A stretch of DNA of 64,000 bases from Craterostigma plantagineum (GCA_027422505.1 JAPQWV010001371.1:1-64000), one strand, 5' to 3'; shown: positions 10,185-21,097, counted from the stretch's first letter. Translations and numbers: made by a program. Notes: generated from the sequence alone by a model not told the origin.

Positions 10185-12757
10185 ACTACTATTGACTACA
10201 GGAAATTGAATGACGCCACGAGAAATGATCATTTTCCCTTACCAGTTATTGACCAAATGCTAGAAAAATTATCTGGTCATTCATTTTATTGCTTTCTTGA
10301 TGGTTTATCAGGATACCTGCAGATTCCTATTGCGCCTGAAGACCAAGAGAAGACCACATTCACCTGTCCCTTCGGTACGTTTGCATACCGGAGGATGCCA
10401 TTTGTCTATGCAATGCTCCAGCCACTTTCCAGCGATGTATGATGGCTATATTCGACGAATTGGTAGGTGAGGTAATGGAGGTGTTTATGGATGATTTTTC
10501 TGTATTTGGATCGTCGTCTGATGTGTGCCTTGCTAATCTGAAGCTCGTACTCGCACGCTGCGAAGAAACGAACTTGGCACTTAATTGGGAAAAGTGCCAT
10601 TTCATGGTTCGAGAGGGTATAGTTCTGGGCCATAAGATTTCCTCAAAAGGAATCGAAGTGGACCGAGCTAAATTAGAGACAATAGAAAAATTACCTGTCC
10701 CCTCGAACGTGAGATCAATTAGGAGTTTTCTAGGACATGCTGGCTTCTATCGTAGGTTCATTAAGGCTTTTCTAAAATTGCTCGACCCATGTCTAGATTA
10801 CTTGAGAAAGATGCTCCGTTTGATTTTAACGATGAATGCTTGCATGCCTTTAATTTTCTTAAGGAGCGACTGATCGCAGCACCTATTATGGTTGCCCCTG
10901 ATTGGGGGTTACCTTTTGAACTAATGTGCGATGCTAGTGACTACGCAGTGGGGGCTGTATTAGGGCAGCAGAAGGATAAGCATTTTCGACCAATCTATTA
11001 TGTGAGTAAGACGTTGGATGCAGCTCAAGCCAACTACACCACTACCGAGAAGGAACTCCTGGCTGTCGTGTTCGCCTTCGACAAATTCAGGTCATATCTT
11101 ATTTTAACGAAAGTTATTGTTTTTACTGACCATTCTGCACTTAAGTATTTACTAGCGAAGCCAGATGCAAAGCCTCGACTCATTAGATGGATTCTACTCC
11201 TTCAAGAGTTCGACATCGAGATTCGGGACAAGAAAGGTGCAGAGAACGTTGTTGCGGACCATCTCTCTCGACTAGAGGAGCATGAAATACAAGATACCGA
11301 CAGAAGGGCAATCGTTGATACGTTCCCGGATGAGCATTTATACGCCATACGAACAGTAAGCGAAGGAACCCCTTGGTTTGCAGATTTAACTAACTATCTT
11401 GTTGCGAGGATTTTACCTAAAGAGTACACGAGTCAGCAAAAGAAGAAATTCTTTTCTGATTTGAAGTACTACTTTTGGGAAGATCCTTATCTTTTCAGGA
11501 GATGTGCAGACCAAGTAATCCGAAGGTGCGTTGCATTTCCCGAAACAATGAAAATTATTGAGCATTGCCATGGCGGACCAACCGGAGGGCATTATGCAGC
11601 TAATCGAACCGCCCAAAAGGTACTTGAATGTGGCTTCTATTGGCCACGATTTTTAAGGACGCTAATATGTACGTCAACACATGTGACCAATGTCAACGAG
11701 CAGGTAACATTTCTAAACGCGATGAAATGCCTCAGAATTTTATTTTAGTTTGTGAAGTGTTCGGTGTTTGGGGCATAGACTTTATGGGTCCATTTCCAAG
11801 TTCGTACAACAACAAATATATAATTGTGGCCGTTGACTATGTATCCAAGTGGGCGGAAGCGCAAGCTTTACCCACGAATGATGCTAGAGTTGTTGTTAGA
11901 TTTCTACGAGCATTATTTCACGGTTCGGGTCACCTAAATGCATTATTAGTGATAGGGGTACTCATTTTTGCAACACCCAATTCGCACGTACATTAGAAAG
12001 ATATGGTGTTAAGCATAGCATTTCTACTCCTTATCACCCACAATCAAGTGGTCAAGTAGAAGTAGTGAACCGTGAGTTGAAGCGCATTCTAGAGAAAACC
12101 ATAGATGGAAATCGTCGGGAATGGGCGAATAAGCTTAACGACGCACTTTGGGCCTATAGGACTGCATATAAGACACCAATAGGCACCACTCCATATCGAC
12201 TAGTTTACGGAAAAGCATGTCACCTTCCTGTTGAACTAGAACATAAAGCCTACTGGGCGATAAAGCCTTTAAACCTTGATTTGGTGCGAGCCGGTGAAAA
12301 ACGTAAGCTCCAGATCAATGAGGTTGATGAATTGCGATTTTCGGCATACGACAATGCAAAAATGTATAAGGAGCTCTCGAAAGCGTATCACGATAAGAAG
12401 ATCAAGCAACATAGAGAATTTCAAGAGGGGGATCAAGTCCTCCTTTTCAATTCTCGTCTTAGACGTTTTCCCGGAAAGCTAAGATCTCGTTGGTCTGTAC
12501 CTTTTACAGTTACTCGCGTTTTGCCCTATGGTACTGTCGAAATTTCAAATGTTGAGCAGGGAAATTTCAAGGTTAATGGCCATCGACTGAAGCATTATTA
12601 CGGTGGAGGAGAAGACACGGCACAAAGGAGGTCATGTACCTCGATTTCAAGCTACCGTAGAACGAAAAAAAGGGTACGTCCGGCTCACGACGTTAAAGAA
12701 GCGCTTCTTGGGAGGCAACCCAGGTATTTTTATTTATGTTTTAAGCATTATAAATAA
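10185..12757 (+). pseudogene. Athila pol: RT, RNase H and integrase
   Basis: Reading runs through four frames. RT starts at DYRKLNDATRNDHFPLP. The FGLCNAPATF block expected after RRMPF is damaged near 10410. The catalytic motif is present as FMDDFSVFG near 10485-10510. LGHKISSKGIEVDRAK and [13 protein letters not shown] follow. RNase H has [15 protein letters not shown] and [10 protein letters not shown]. Integrase has the [12 protein letters not shown] zinc region with [18 protein letters not shown] (first Asp), a degenerate second-Asp region near 11950, and [18 protein letters not shown] with the Glu. It ends in a GKLRSRW...V chromatin-side tail. Breaks near 10440, 10790, 11640 and 12000 mean no enzyme is made. 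Confidence 0.9.
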
Positions 12758-12889
12758 AAAAATATATAATAATATTAATTAATAATCTAAAACTTATATA
12801 AATTAAATTAAATAAAACAATAATAATACTAATGAATATTTAATTGATAATAAATTTATTGCGAATATTGAGGATGGGTACAACGCAGA

Positions 12890-13060
12890 ATCTAGAGACG
12901 AGATAGGAACGATAGTTTTATTTCATAAAAGATGGTTACAACACCATTACAACGTGTGAAGGTCCAACACAAAAGCAAATTAAAACTGCGAATAACAGAC
13001 AGAACAATAGTTTATTTTGCTTCATAAGGGCGGTTAGACACAGGTGCACCTTGTGATAAC
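12890..13060 (-). repeat. Partial tandem duplication of the 3' end of the antisense unit
   Basis: On the minus strand, the end of the antisense ORF plus its poly(A) word (about 13060-13000) recurs in diverged form at about 12990-12905. GTTTTA(A/C)TTGCTTT, a GTGTTGG block and ATGAA(A/G)(C/T)AAAATAAAAC-like words appear in both. The second copy has no open frame. Confidence 0.6.
13005..13018 (-). terminator. Poly(A)-type signal of the antisense unit
   Basis: The minus strand reads AAAATAAACTATTG, with AATAAA starting 17 bases after the antisense ORF stop. The same 14-mer occurs twice, at 60408-60421 and 60469-60482, downstream of the matching ORF in the SIRE-like element. Confidence 0.6.
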
Positions 13061-13198
13061 CCAACACACGAAAGCAAGTAAAACTCCAAACAAACCCAAA
13101 AGAAGAGCAAGGTAAAGTGATAGCATATCTAAATTACGACGAATCCTTGCATACTCTTCACTCTCATTCTCACGATCTTGTTGTTGTCCCCAAAACAT
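13034..13198 (-). CDS. Antisense micro-ORF, single-pass membrane protein (Athila copy)
   Basis: A 54-codon ORF runs on the strand opposite to pol, 277 bases after the pol stop. The first 22 residues are hydrophilic and charged (MFWGQQQDRE, EE, RRN). Then come LDML and a hydrophobic segment of about 21 residues containing LALLLGLFGVLLAF and CWVI, ending in a short tail TRCTCV with two Cys. I recognise no database family. A second ORF with the same layout sits at 60662-60835 in an unrelated element. The shared blocks are MxWxxQ, EE, RRN, LDML and LLLxLFxVLLA...WV, and the last 28 residues have equal length. A TATA box lies about 90 bases upstream and a poly(A) word just downstream. I infer a real expressed gene of the element. 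Its function is unknown; a membrane or envelope accessory protein is possible. Confidence 0.75.
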   Translation of the reverse strand: MFWGQQQDRENESEEYARIRRNLDMLSLYLALLLGLFGVLLAFVCWVITRCTCV

Positions 13199-13287
13199 CG
13201 TGGCTAGCTAACCTAAATACTGAAAATAAGATTGTTGAAGACGTGGGTTTATGGTAGATGATGCTATTGTGTTGTTCTACCACTGTC

Positions 13288-13366
13288 TATTTATAGGCAT
13301 GAACGGCACAAAAATATCATTGTCATATCAGCAAATCCCATAAATGATACAGACGAATTTTTGACT
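13288..13366 (-). promoter_or_regulatory. Antisense promoter: TATA box and conserved 16-nt box
   Basis: On the minus strand, TATAAATA (13295-13288) lies 89 bases before the antisense ATG. AGTCAAAAATTCGTCT (13366-13351) lies 55 bases further upstream. The same two words in the same order occur at 60915-60908 and 60971-60956 in the SIRE-like element. The TATA context CCTATAAATAG is close to the plant consensus. Confidence 0.72.
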
Positions 13367-13529
13367 TGGATGATCTGACGCCGTGCGAGAAAGTGATATT
13401 TATTTTGTCGATTACCAGATTTTTTCTTGCGCCATCGTCCTCGAAAAAATCGTTGATTGCGTGTCAATCATAGTTAAAATATATATTAAATAATAATAAG
13501 TATCATACAAAAAAAAAAAAAAATTTGCA

Positions 13530-14300
13530 GTCACGGCCAAGAACTCAAGAGTCATGGCCGCGGCTAGCTAGTTCACGGCCTGTACGCTTACAACTCACGG
13601 CCGTGAACGGAAAAACAAGAGGCCACTGTCAAGCTTCACCGCCATTTGTTTAACTACTCACGGCCGTGAGGTATTGAACAACAATCATATCGTTCACTGT
13701 CCAAAGTCACGGCCAGAGGCGTAAATCTCACGGCCGTTACTCCGGCGGGAAATAAAAAAAAAATTATTGAAGTCACGGCCAATGATTCGCTAGTCACGGC
13801 CGCGACTAGGCCCAACCATTGCCACTGCCTACATTCACGGCCTGTGACCTACTGAGTCGCGGCCGTGAACGATACATTACTCATACACTGCCCGTAGTCA
13901 CGGCTTGTGGATACCCATTCACGGCCGTGACTCCGACAGGTTATATATATAAAAAAAAATTAAAAAATAAAAATAATAAATAAAAATAAAAATAAAAATA
14001 AAAATAATAAAAATAAAAATAATAATAAATAAATAAAATAATATATAGTAATAATATAAAAAATTATAATAAAAAAAATAATAAATATATATAAATATTA
14101 TATATATAAAAAAAAAGAAATAATGAAGAGGGTGTCACGGCCCGTTTCACGACACTCACGGCCGTGACTAAGACGGGCTAAACCCACTGCCCGGGGTCAC
14201 GGCCAATGACTCCAACAGTCACGGCCGTGACAACGACGCATAGGTGCACACTGTCCGTCTTCACTGCTTGTGAATTGTCATTCACGGCCGTGAATGTGAC
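13530..14300 (-). repeat. Array of TCACGGCCGTGA palindromes, internal copy
   Basis: The 12-bp palindrome TCACGGCCGTGA, or a one- or two-base variant, recurs about every 60-100 bases. Each is paired with a half-site TCACGGCC lying before it, which is the mirror image of the arrangement in the 3' LTR. The array is interrupted near 13940-14130 by a long A/T-only simple-sequence stretch (AAAAT, AATA and TA runs). It separates the antisense ORF from the post-pol ORF leader. Confidence 0.85.
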
Positions 14301-14489
14301 GATTTTCACCTATTAAAACACCATTCCGTCACTATTCATCTTCTTCACTTCCAAATCAACGCACGATCGAAAATTCCTCATAATTTTCACTCCAAAATCA
14401 CCACATCTCGGGCCCTTTCAGCAGCTCGAATTTTCGGCGACACCGCACAACTCGTTTCACATCTAATTCAACGCGATTAAATCGAAGAG

Positions 14490-15085
14490 GTATGAGCTTT
14501 CATCTCCAAATTCATATTTTGCCAATGCGGGTATTTTTCGAGATGTTGATCAATTTTTCTGTTTACATTGCTCTCTCATTACTACATTCGTGTTTTAAGC
14601 GTGTTGGGCTTGACGGATTTGCAGTTTTCGTGTATGAATTTCGATTTTGCTCGATGAACCCTAATTTTCGAAATTGGGGCTTTTACAATTTGGGTCAAAT
14701 GTGGTGTTTGCATTGCTCTTTATGGTTAGATATATGCTGTGAATGCCTTGGGTGTCATCAATTTCATGATTTCGTCCGTAAATTTTCAATTTGGGACCAT
14801 AAACCCTAATTGCATGATTTGGGGATTTTCGAAAATTATTGACGAAGATGGTTGCTTTACTGTTTTCATTAGCATCGTTCCATTGTTTAACGTCGAAGAG
14901 TGTGCTTGGTTAACCGATTATTGCAATTAGAAAGAGTATTTTAGTACGTCTATTATGTGTTCGACAAAATGCCGCTTTGAGATTGTATATGTTCTTGTTT
15001 TAGAATTGTCAGTTTTGTCGCTACGTTGGTCGAGTCAAGCTGTATTGATTATCTTTTTCTCGCCAACTCACATTTGGATTTCTAG
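14490..15085 (+). other. Probable intron in the leader of the post-pol ORF
   Basis: A donor GAGGTATGA at 14488 onward and an acceptor TTTCTAG ending at 15085 bracket 596 bases of T-rich, stop-rich sequence. ATG of the post-pol ORF follows six bases after the acceptor (15091). The T-rich leader starts after CTATTAAAAC near 14310, a weak TATA-like word. This is inferred from splice signals only. Confidence 0.45.
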
Positions 15086-15090
15086 GTATC

Positions 15091-16451
15091 ATGGGTAAGA
15101 GCCGATCCGCTGCAGGACGTGCTAACGATTCGCGATCAACGAGTCGTCCACGTCGAGGCCAAAGCACGCCGTCACTGCTAGAGTCTATGGGGTAGTTTGA
15201 CGACGAGACGCATCAGGCCCGTTACAACCGGCTAAAGAATACGGAGTTCATTCCGACTGATCAAATTGACCACGACACGCTGGAAAAGTATCACATCGAG
15301 CAGCAAGTGGCCGGCTACACGTCCCTCAGCGGATGGCTCGACTTCTTCCACATTGACGAGCCGGCCTATAAGGAGCTAACCTTGGAGTTCTTATCCACCT
15401 ACTCTTTCAATGAAAATGGGCGTGACGGAATTACGTTCAGGGCTTTTAATACGGAGCACACCGTCCATGAGGACGATATTTGCACGGCGCTTGGATTGAG
15501 TGTACCATACTTTGGAGACCAGGGCCGATTCCCAGACGCATATTACAAGGAGTACCTTAAGTATCCGACGCAGCGCCAGACCTGTTTGGCGGAACTCGCG
15601 CGACCCGGCGAACCTGCCTTTAGTGTGAAGACCTCGAAGGCGTCTTCGCTCAGGAGCCCTGGTTTACGTTACATCCACCGGTTGCTTTCGACCTCGCTCG
15701 CACCAAGGGGCGACTCGCACGGCGCGATTGGACTTCGCGATCTGTACTACTTGGCCAAGATGCAGCGTGGTCAGCTGGTGCACTTAGGATTGGGCATGGC
15801 CTACGCCTTCAGTGCCAGGCTGATGTTCGTAGTCACGGGAAGATCACAGTGGGGCCGTTTATTACGAAGGTTATCAAGGGACTCAACTCCTGGCCAGCAA
15901 ATCCACCAGAGATGGAGATTGTGGGTGGGCGTAATCTGGTCAACGAGGAGATGATGTTGAAGATGAAGATGTTGATCAAAGCCCCCAGCTGGTCCCGCTC
16001 GAACAAGGTTTACGTCTGGCACGAGGTCTACCGTGGGCAGACGGACTTGGGCGACGCATTCCCGGAGCCACTAGAAATTGAGGGCGTGGGGCCATTCCCA
16101 GTTCACCCCGACACTGCCGGCACTTCCCATTCCTCCGGCTACCACGAAGGGGAATCATCAGGGGTCGCTCCTTTTGCCTCATCCGCAGACCTTCACACAC
16201 TACGCGAGGACATGCTACGTTACCATGAGGAGGCCATACGGCGTGACGAGGAGACACGGCGCCACCAGGAAGAATATGAGCGTCGAAACGAGGACGCCCA
16301 CAGATGCTACCGCGAGGAGCAACAGCGATATGAGCTGGCCCTTCAGGCGATGGACGGCGCGATGAAACATACACAGGAGTCAGTTCGACTTGCTCAGGAA
16401 TCGATGGCCCACCTTCGCCCGCGGCCACCATCGCCCCCACCACCACATTAG
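15091..16451 (+). pseudogene. Athila post-pol ORF (ATHILA ORF-1-like)
   Basis: From ATG at 15091 the frame begins MGKSRSAAGR with a basic, Ser/Arg-rich start. It meets TAG at 15193 (LESMG then stop, then FDDETHQARYN) and stays open through YTSLSGWLDFFHIDEPAYKELT and EFLSTYSFNE to HEDDICTALGL, the fold typical of the ATHILA ORF-1 / putative plant transposon protein family. After a frameshift near 15850 it continues to 16451 with an acidic, Glu/Arg-rich helix (YHEEAIRRDEETRRHQEEYE) and a proline-rich end. This ORF lies where Athila relatives carry an envelope-like gene. Its role is not established. The TAG and the frameshift make this copy broken. Confidence 0.75.
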
Positions 16452-18169
16452 TTTCGTTTATGTTATGTTTTTCTATTAGTACTCTTTTGTGTTGGTCTAG
16501 TACTCATGTACTTGTGATGACTATGACATATTTTGTTATCTTTTATTATTTCTTCCGTGCGTTTAATTTTCTTCTGAGTGTTTTCAGGAAACGTGACACG
16601 AATTCAGACTACGACCCAAAATATTTCAAAATCAAGTTCAACTACATCAGATGGTAGAAGACGGACCACGCCATTTTTTTTCAGGGGAGTCACGTTATTT
16701 CAATTTCTGTTACCTTCCTTTTATCTATTTTACACGTTGAGGACAACGTGCATCTTAAGTGTGGGGAGGGAGAATTTTGTTTGGGAATTTTGTTGAAAAT
16801 TTACGTGAAAATTTTTATGACGTGCCGTGGCTATTAAATCAATGAAAATATGGCATGATTATTTGCGTTCATCTCAAAGTGGATTGGATATTAGGGAGTC
16901 TAGTAAGCGATAAAGACATGCATCAGTGATTTAATCTTTTTAGCATGAATAGATATAGTGTTACTTTGAGAGATTCACACACATAACCCATGTTCCGTTG
17001 TGAGAGTTTGAGCTGACGAGCTTTTGCTCATTTTCTTGGTTGTGTGAGTAGTGCATAATTTACGTCTGTCTAGAACTTGCTTGTTTGATACGCATTGAAA
17101 TTTCTTATAGCGTGTTTTGTATGAATATGACGAAGGCATTAGGAAATAAGTCCACGGCCAAAGTTCCCGACCGCGACTGATCACCGTAGTTAGCCACTTT
17201 GAGCCTAAGCCTATTTATTTCTTACACTTCGTATATCATAAGCCACTAACCTAAATCAGCCTTCAGATATCATCTGAACCCGAGTTAAGCAGAAGTGAAA
17301 GTCGAATGTCAAAGTCGAAAAGCGTAGTCGGATGACGCCTCAAGACAACGCCGAAAGCAGTCAAGAACCCCCTCTTCAACAAGTTTTAACTCACAAGGAG
17401 TTGGCGTAAGGGCAGCGCACCGCAATGCAAAAGGGTATTCATATCAAAAAAAAAGAAAAAAGAAAAAAAAAAGAAAGAAAAAAAAAAAAGAGAAGAAAAA
17501 AAAGGGAGAGAGAGAAATGGTGTGGCTGCTGGGAAACTGAAGCAAGAAGAGGATGAACTGTTGTGAAAAAGAAAAAGAAAAAAGAACCTTTCCTTTGATA
17601 ATCTTCCAGTCTCGTGAATACCACAACATTTCTTATTTCGAGATTTGGAAGAAGAAAGGCGTAGTGGAACGCAACAGAAATAAGAGAAATACGAAGACGG
17701 CGTAATCAAAAGGGTTGATCCTGGCGCGCTTTAGACAATGACATGAAGACCGACATGACTGCTACTCATATGTGATCTCATTACCACTTCATTACTTTCT
17801 GAACCTATTTAACCCGAAAAGACCTTCCGATTCATGCTAACTGCTTTAAGTAGTGGACGTGCGATTGACTTGCAAGCATATGGGTTAGACTTTATTATTG
17901 CATGAATTGAGTGATTCACCGATTTATTAGCCTATACACTGAGTGATTTGAGTGAATCCCTGTGAGGTGTGGATCTCGATTGGTAGTGCTAAGGAAATTC
18001 GTGTCGATAAGTGCTGATTATTGTTGCAGTGTCTATAATTGCTTGCTTGATTTCATGTTGTGCTTTCCATCTGCATGATGAATTGTGAATGGTCATGCCA
18101 CTATTTTTGTTATCTTTTCTTGCTTTTAATTTGCTTGAGGACAAGCAAAAGCTTAAGTGTGGGGAGGTT
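16452..18169 (+). other. Post-ORF region of the Athila element with purine tracts
   Basis: No gene is seen. The sequence CTTAAGTGTGGGGAGG occurs twice, near 16752 and at 18152-18167. Only the second abuts the LTR and serves as the polypurine tract. A poly-purine stretch of A/G runs from about 17444 to 17515; its reverse strand gives meaningless Ser/Phe ORFs. Confidence 0.6.
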
Positions 18170-20044
18170 TGATAAACGTATTTTAATACGTTTATTGTTA
18201 TGTTTATTTGGGTTATAATAGGAAAGTTTTGATCATTCTATGCATTTATTGGCTCTATTTACACCCATTTAAATATTGTAGGACCTTCGAATGATTATCG
18301 AGCGAATAGGAACGAAAACGAGGCGAAAACGACGCGAAAATGGCGAAGTTAGAAGCTGCCAGAAACAAGTCACGGCCGTGAACAGGCTTGCAAGAGGCCG
18401 TGAATGTTGGTAGTAAGCTTAAGGAGCCAAAAGTCCAAGGGTCACGGCCGTGAATCTTATAGCACGAAGCCGTGACAGTAGGCAGTGGGTCGACTAATGA
18501 AAGTCACGGCCGTGAATAGCCTCACAATACACCGTGAAACCGGGCAGAACCTCAAGTACTATAAGTCACGGCCGTGAGCTCCATTGTTCAAAGCCGTGAA
18601 TCACGGCAGTAGCTAAAGTATAGCATGTCACGGCCGTGAATAGCCACACACCAAGCCGTGAAGTCGGGCAGTAGCTGAAAATCATGTGTCACGGCCGTGA
18701 GTCAAGATGCACGTGGCCGTGACTGCTCCGGAGAAGTCAATATTTAGGGTTTTAGCCGCCTTCACGGCCGTGAAGCCTATTGTCAGAGGCCGTGACTCAT
18801 GGCAGAAAGTCAAGAAATAGGGTTTAAGCCGCCGTCACGACCGTGAAAGCCCATTAAGAGGCCGTGAACGTGTCAAAATTCAGGGTTTTAGCCCATTTTC
18901 GAAGCATAAAAAGGGGATGCCCCTTAGAACCGAAAACAACTGGAGAGGGACGAAAACTTAGAGCAAAGAAGAGAAGGAAGAACACTAGAAGCAGTCTCGT
19001 GATTCGGAGAAGCTCAAGGGACGATCCAACAACGAAGCTACGCTCATACGATCGAGGAACGAGAGCTCCACCTCGGAAACGCCTTATTCACTTCTTAGGG
19101 AAGTTTTTATGAGTTCTCTATCCTCGTTTCCCTTAAATCTCGTGACGTTCAATATGAGTAGCTAATCCTCTTGTATGTTTGGGAGTAGATGAACGTTGGG
19201 ATATGTCGTAGTTAAGGCGTAGGATAATCGTGAACACTTGTATTCGACTATTTATCGTTCTATGATATTGTTTCTTCGTATCAATATGTCTACGTGTTGA
19301 TATGAATGTGTGGTATATCGTTTAGGGCGACAGCTAAATAACGATCAGGCCGTTCGTAGACGTTAGGATTCGAGTATAGGGCGACAGCAAATACTCGATC
19401 CTCGCCATCTAGTAATCGCTAAACTTAGATTCCCGCGAACGTTTAGGGCGACAGCAAATCCGCGAGTGGGTAGGAAATTACTGCGATTTAGTCGATTTTC
19501 ACGTAGGAACGATATTCCGTAGCTTTAGCCGACAGCACCTAGCGGGATTCGAATCCCGAACACACATTTGTCATCTTAAGTCACTCTTATTACTTCTAGT
19601 TGTGTTCCTTAGTCTTCCGATCCTTTAAGTTGCTCTGTTAAGTTAGTTCATAGTATAAACAAATCCTACTATTTTATTTAGCCTAAATATCGATTCGACA
19701 GGTTAATACTAGTATTCATTTTATTCCTCGTGTTCGATACTCGGATATTCACTATAGCTATATTACAAACGATAGGTACACTGCCTATCGCGCGTGATTC
19801 TAGTTATAATATATTCGTTTTAGTTATTACTTGACGTACTCGCACGATCTTTTATTTAAACATACAAGCACGCGATCATAGACGAATGCGTAGAAAATGG
19901 TTGTACGAGGAGCAGAAGAATATCTATCGACTCTTTTTCTGGGTTAAATATTTCTCCTAGCCGCACATCGTGCGGCAACCCCTATCTAGTTAAATAGAAA
20001 AGTCTAGAAATTCTGTGAGCTTCTAAGCATTATATGGTAATCAT
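18170..20044 (+). repeat. 3' LTR of the Athila element
   Basis: The LTR starts TGATAAACGTATTTTAATACG directly after the purine tract. It contains the palindrome array (18368-18870) and a TATA-like CATAAAAAGG at 18905, followed by repeats of TAGGGCGACAGC (19324, 19379, 19443 and a variant near 19530). A related LTR start occurs at 38531. The 3' boundary is not certain, since there is no partner LTR for comparison. Confidence 0.65.
18368..18870 (+). repeat. Array of TCACGGCCGTGA palindromes in the LTR
   Basis: Eight units of about 60 bases each consist of the full palindrome TCACGGCCGTGA, some 12-15 bases of spacer, a half-site (A)GGCCGTGA, and a longer spacer often holding GGCAG and AGGGTTTTAGCC. 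The last unit lies about 35 bases before the TATA-like CATAAAAAGG. The spacers differ, while the palindromes are nearly invariant. Confidence 0.9.
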
Positions 20045-20071
20045 AAAAATTGAAAATATAAATACATTAAA

Positions 20072-20486
20072 GGCAAAATTATAAAATTACGTCACTAAGT
20101 ATACAAGTTTTCATTTGTGGGTCACTATGTTTGATAATTGTAAAAGTAGGTCACTATCTTTTTTCATGTGAAAACAATTTCGGGTCATTTTTCAATTTTA
20201 GGTCACTAAGAATATATTTTTTCGATTTTGGGTCACTAAGTTTAGATTTTTTCAATTTTGGGTCACTATGTTTGTAACATTAGTACCAAATGAGTGACCC
20301 CAAATTGAAAAAAATGTAAACTTAGTGACCCAAAATCGAAAAATATATTCTTAGTGACCTAAAATTTGAAAATGACCCAAATTTGTTTTCATATGAAAAG
20401 TTAGTGACCTATTTTTGCAATTATCAAACATAGTGAGCCAAAAACGAAAATATGTATACTTAGTTACCTAATTTTATAATTTACCC
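20072..20486. mobile_element. Foldback MITE, Mutator type
   Basis: The 415 bases form one long inverted repeat: the left arm starts GGCAAAATTATAAAATTA and the right arm, reversed, starts GGGTAAATTATAAAATTA. The arms match over about 200 bases around a short centre near 20275-20290. The word GGGTCACTAAG/T recurs within each arm. The flanks are a perfect 10-base repeat ATACATTAAA (20062-20071 and 20487-20496), which fits the 9-10 base duplications of Mutator-like elements. No coding capacity. A transcript would form a near-perfect hairpin and could feed small-RNA production. Confidence 0.88.
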
Positions 20487-20635
20487 ATACATTAAATAAT
20501 TGCTCAGTTATCAAGGCCAGATCAAGACGACCAGTCTCAGCTCAGCAATACACAATTTAAACTAAGAAAAAAGAAAAAAAGAATAGGTATAAGGGTATTA
20601 TAACGTATCAATGCTTATCCAATCTGTCAATCTTT

Positions 20636-21097
20636 TGTTGAATATTTTCGAATAAAGAAAATAAAATATTAAAATAGTATATGACTTAGTCGAAGAGTAG
20701 TATCCCTTCGTAGGAAATAATTAATGAATTGTTATATCACTTCAAGGAAACATTATATCTGTTAAGTTATCTCTTTTGGCGAATAGAAGTACCACAGAAG
20801 GCACCTCTCTGCAACTATCTTTCTTCTGCAGAGAATCAACTCAAGCAATCAAATATGCTCAAACACACCAAAAGAATTCAGTGCATACTTCGCTAAAGCA
20901 AAAGCGCAGTACGTGTTTCTTTGTATCCTGAAGGTATTCGATTATTCTCTCGTTTGCTTTGTAGAGAGCGAAAAACACCTTTAGGAAAGTGGCTTATAGA
21001 TACACGCCTAGAAACAGATTATCTCAAGTTCCTGCAGAATTCCAAACTTGAAAGAGGACGAAGTCTTTTGATCACTACAGCCTTATCCTTCACAACA
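20636..21097 (+). repeat. 5' LTR of the Tork-like element, lacking the TATA segment
   Basis: Aligned to the 3' LTR, it lacks about 16 bases (TATAAATACTTGTGTT region) after CTCTCTGCAA. The 3' copy has TATAAATA there. The loss removes the likely TATA box from the LTR that would drive the element. Confidence 0.88.

Larger units (their letters stand above)
10178..20044 (+). mobile_element. Athila-type Ty3/gypsy element, 5'-truncated
   Basis: The element keeps RT, RNase H and integrase in Ty3 order, then a long post-pol region with an Athila-type extra ORF. A purine tract (GTGGGGAGG near 18158-18167) follows, and then one LTR from 18170. The 5' LTR, gag, protease and the start of RT are missing: homology begins abruptly at DYRKLN near 10190. 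Words typical of Athila relatives are present, such as TTCTTGGGAGGCAACCCA near 12706-12723 and CTTAAGTGTGGGGAGG. The exact 3' LTR end is uncertain; I place it near 20044, where sequence matching the left flank resumes. Confidence 0.85.

Noticed and set aside
13530..14300. CRISPR-like regular repeat array
   Set aside because: The repeats are short palindromes with irregular spacing and half-sites inside a plant retrotransposon. There are no cas genes and the genome is eukaryotic.
15976..16446. 156-codon antisense ORF across the Athila extra ORF
   Set aside because: It is a shadow of the G+C-rich coding strand, with no membrane segment, TATA box or counterpart in another element.
17386..17709. 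Ser/Phe-rich ORF on the minus strand
   Set aside because: It is only the reverse of an A/G simple-sequence tract in the Athila 3' region.
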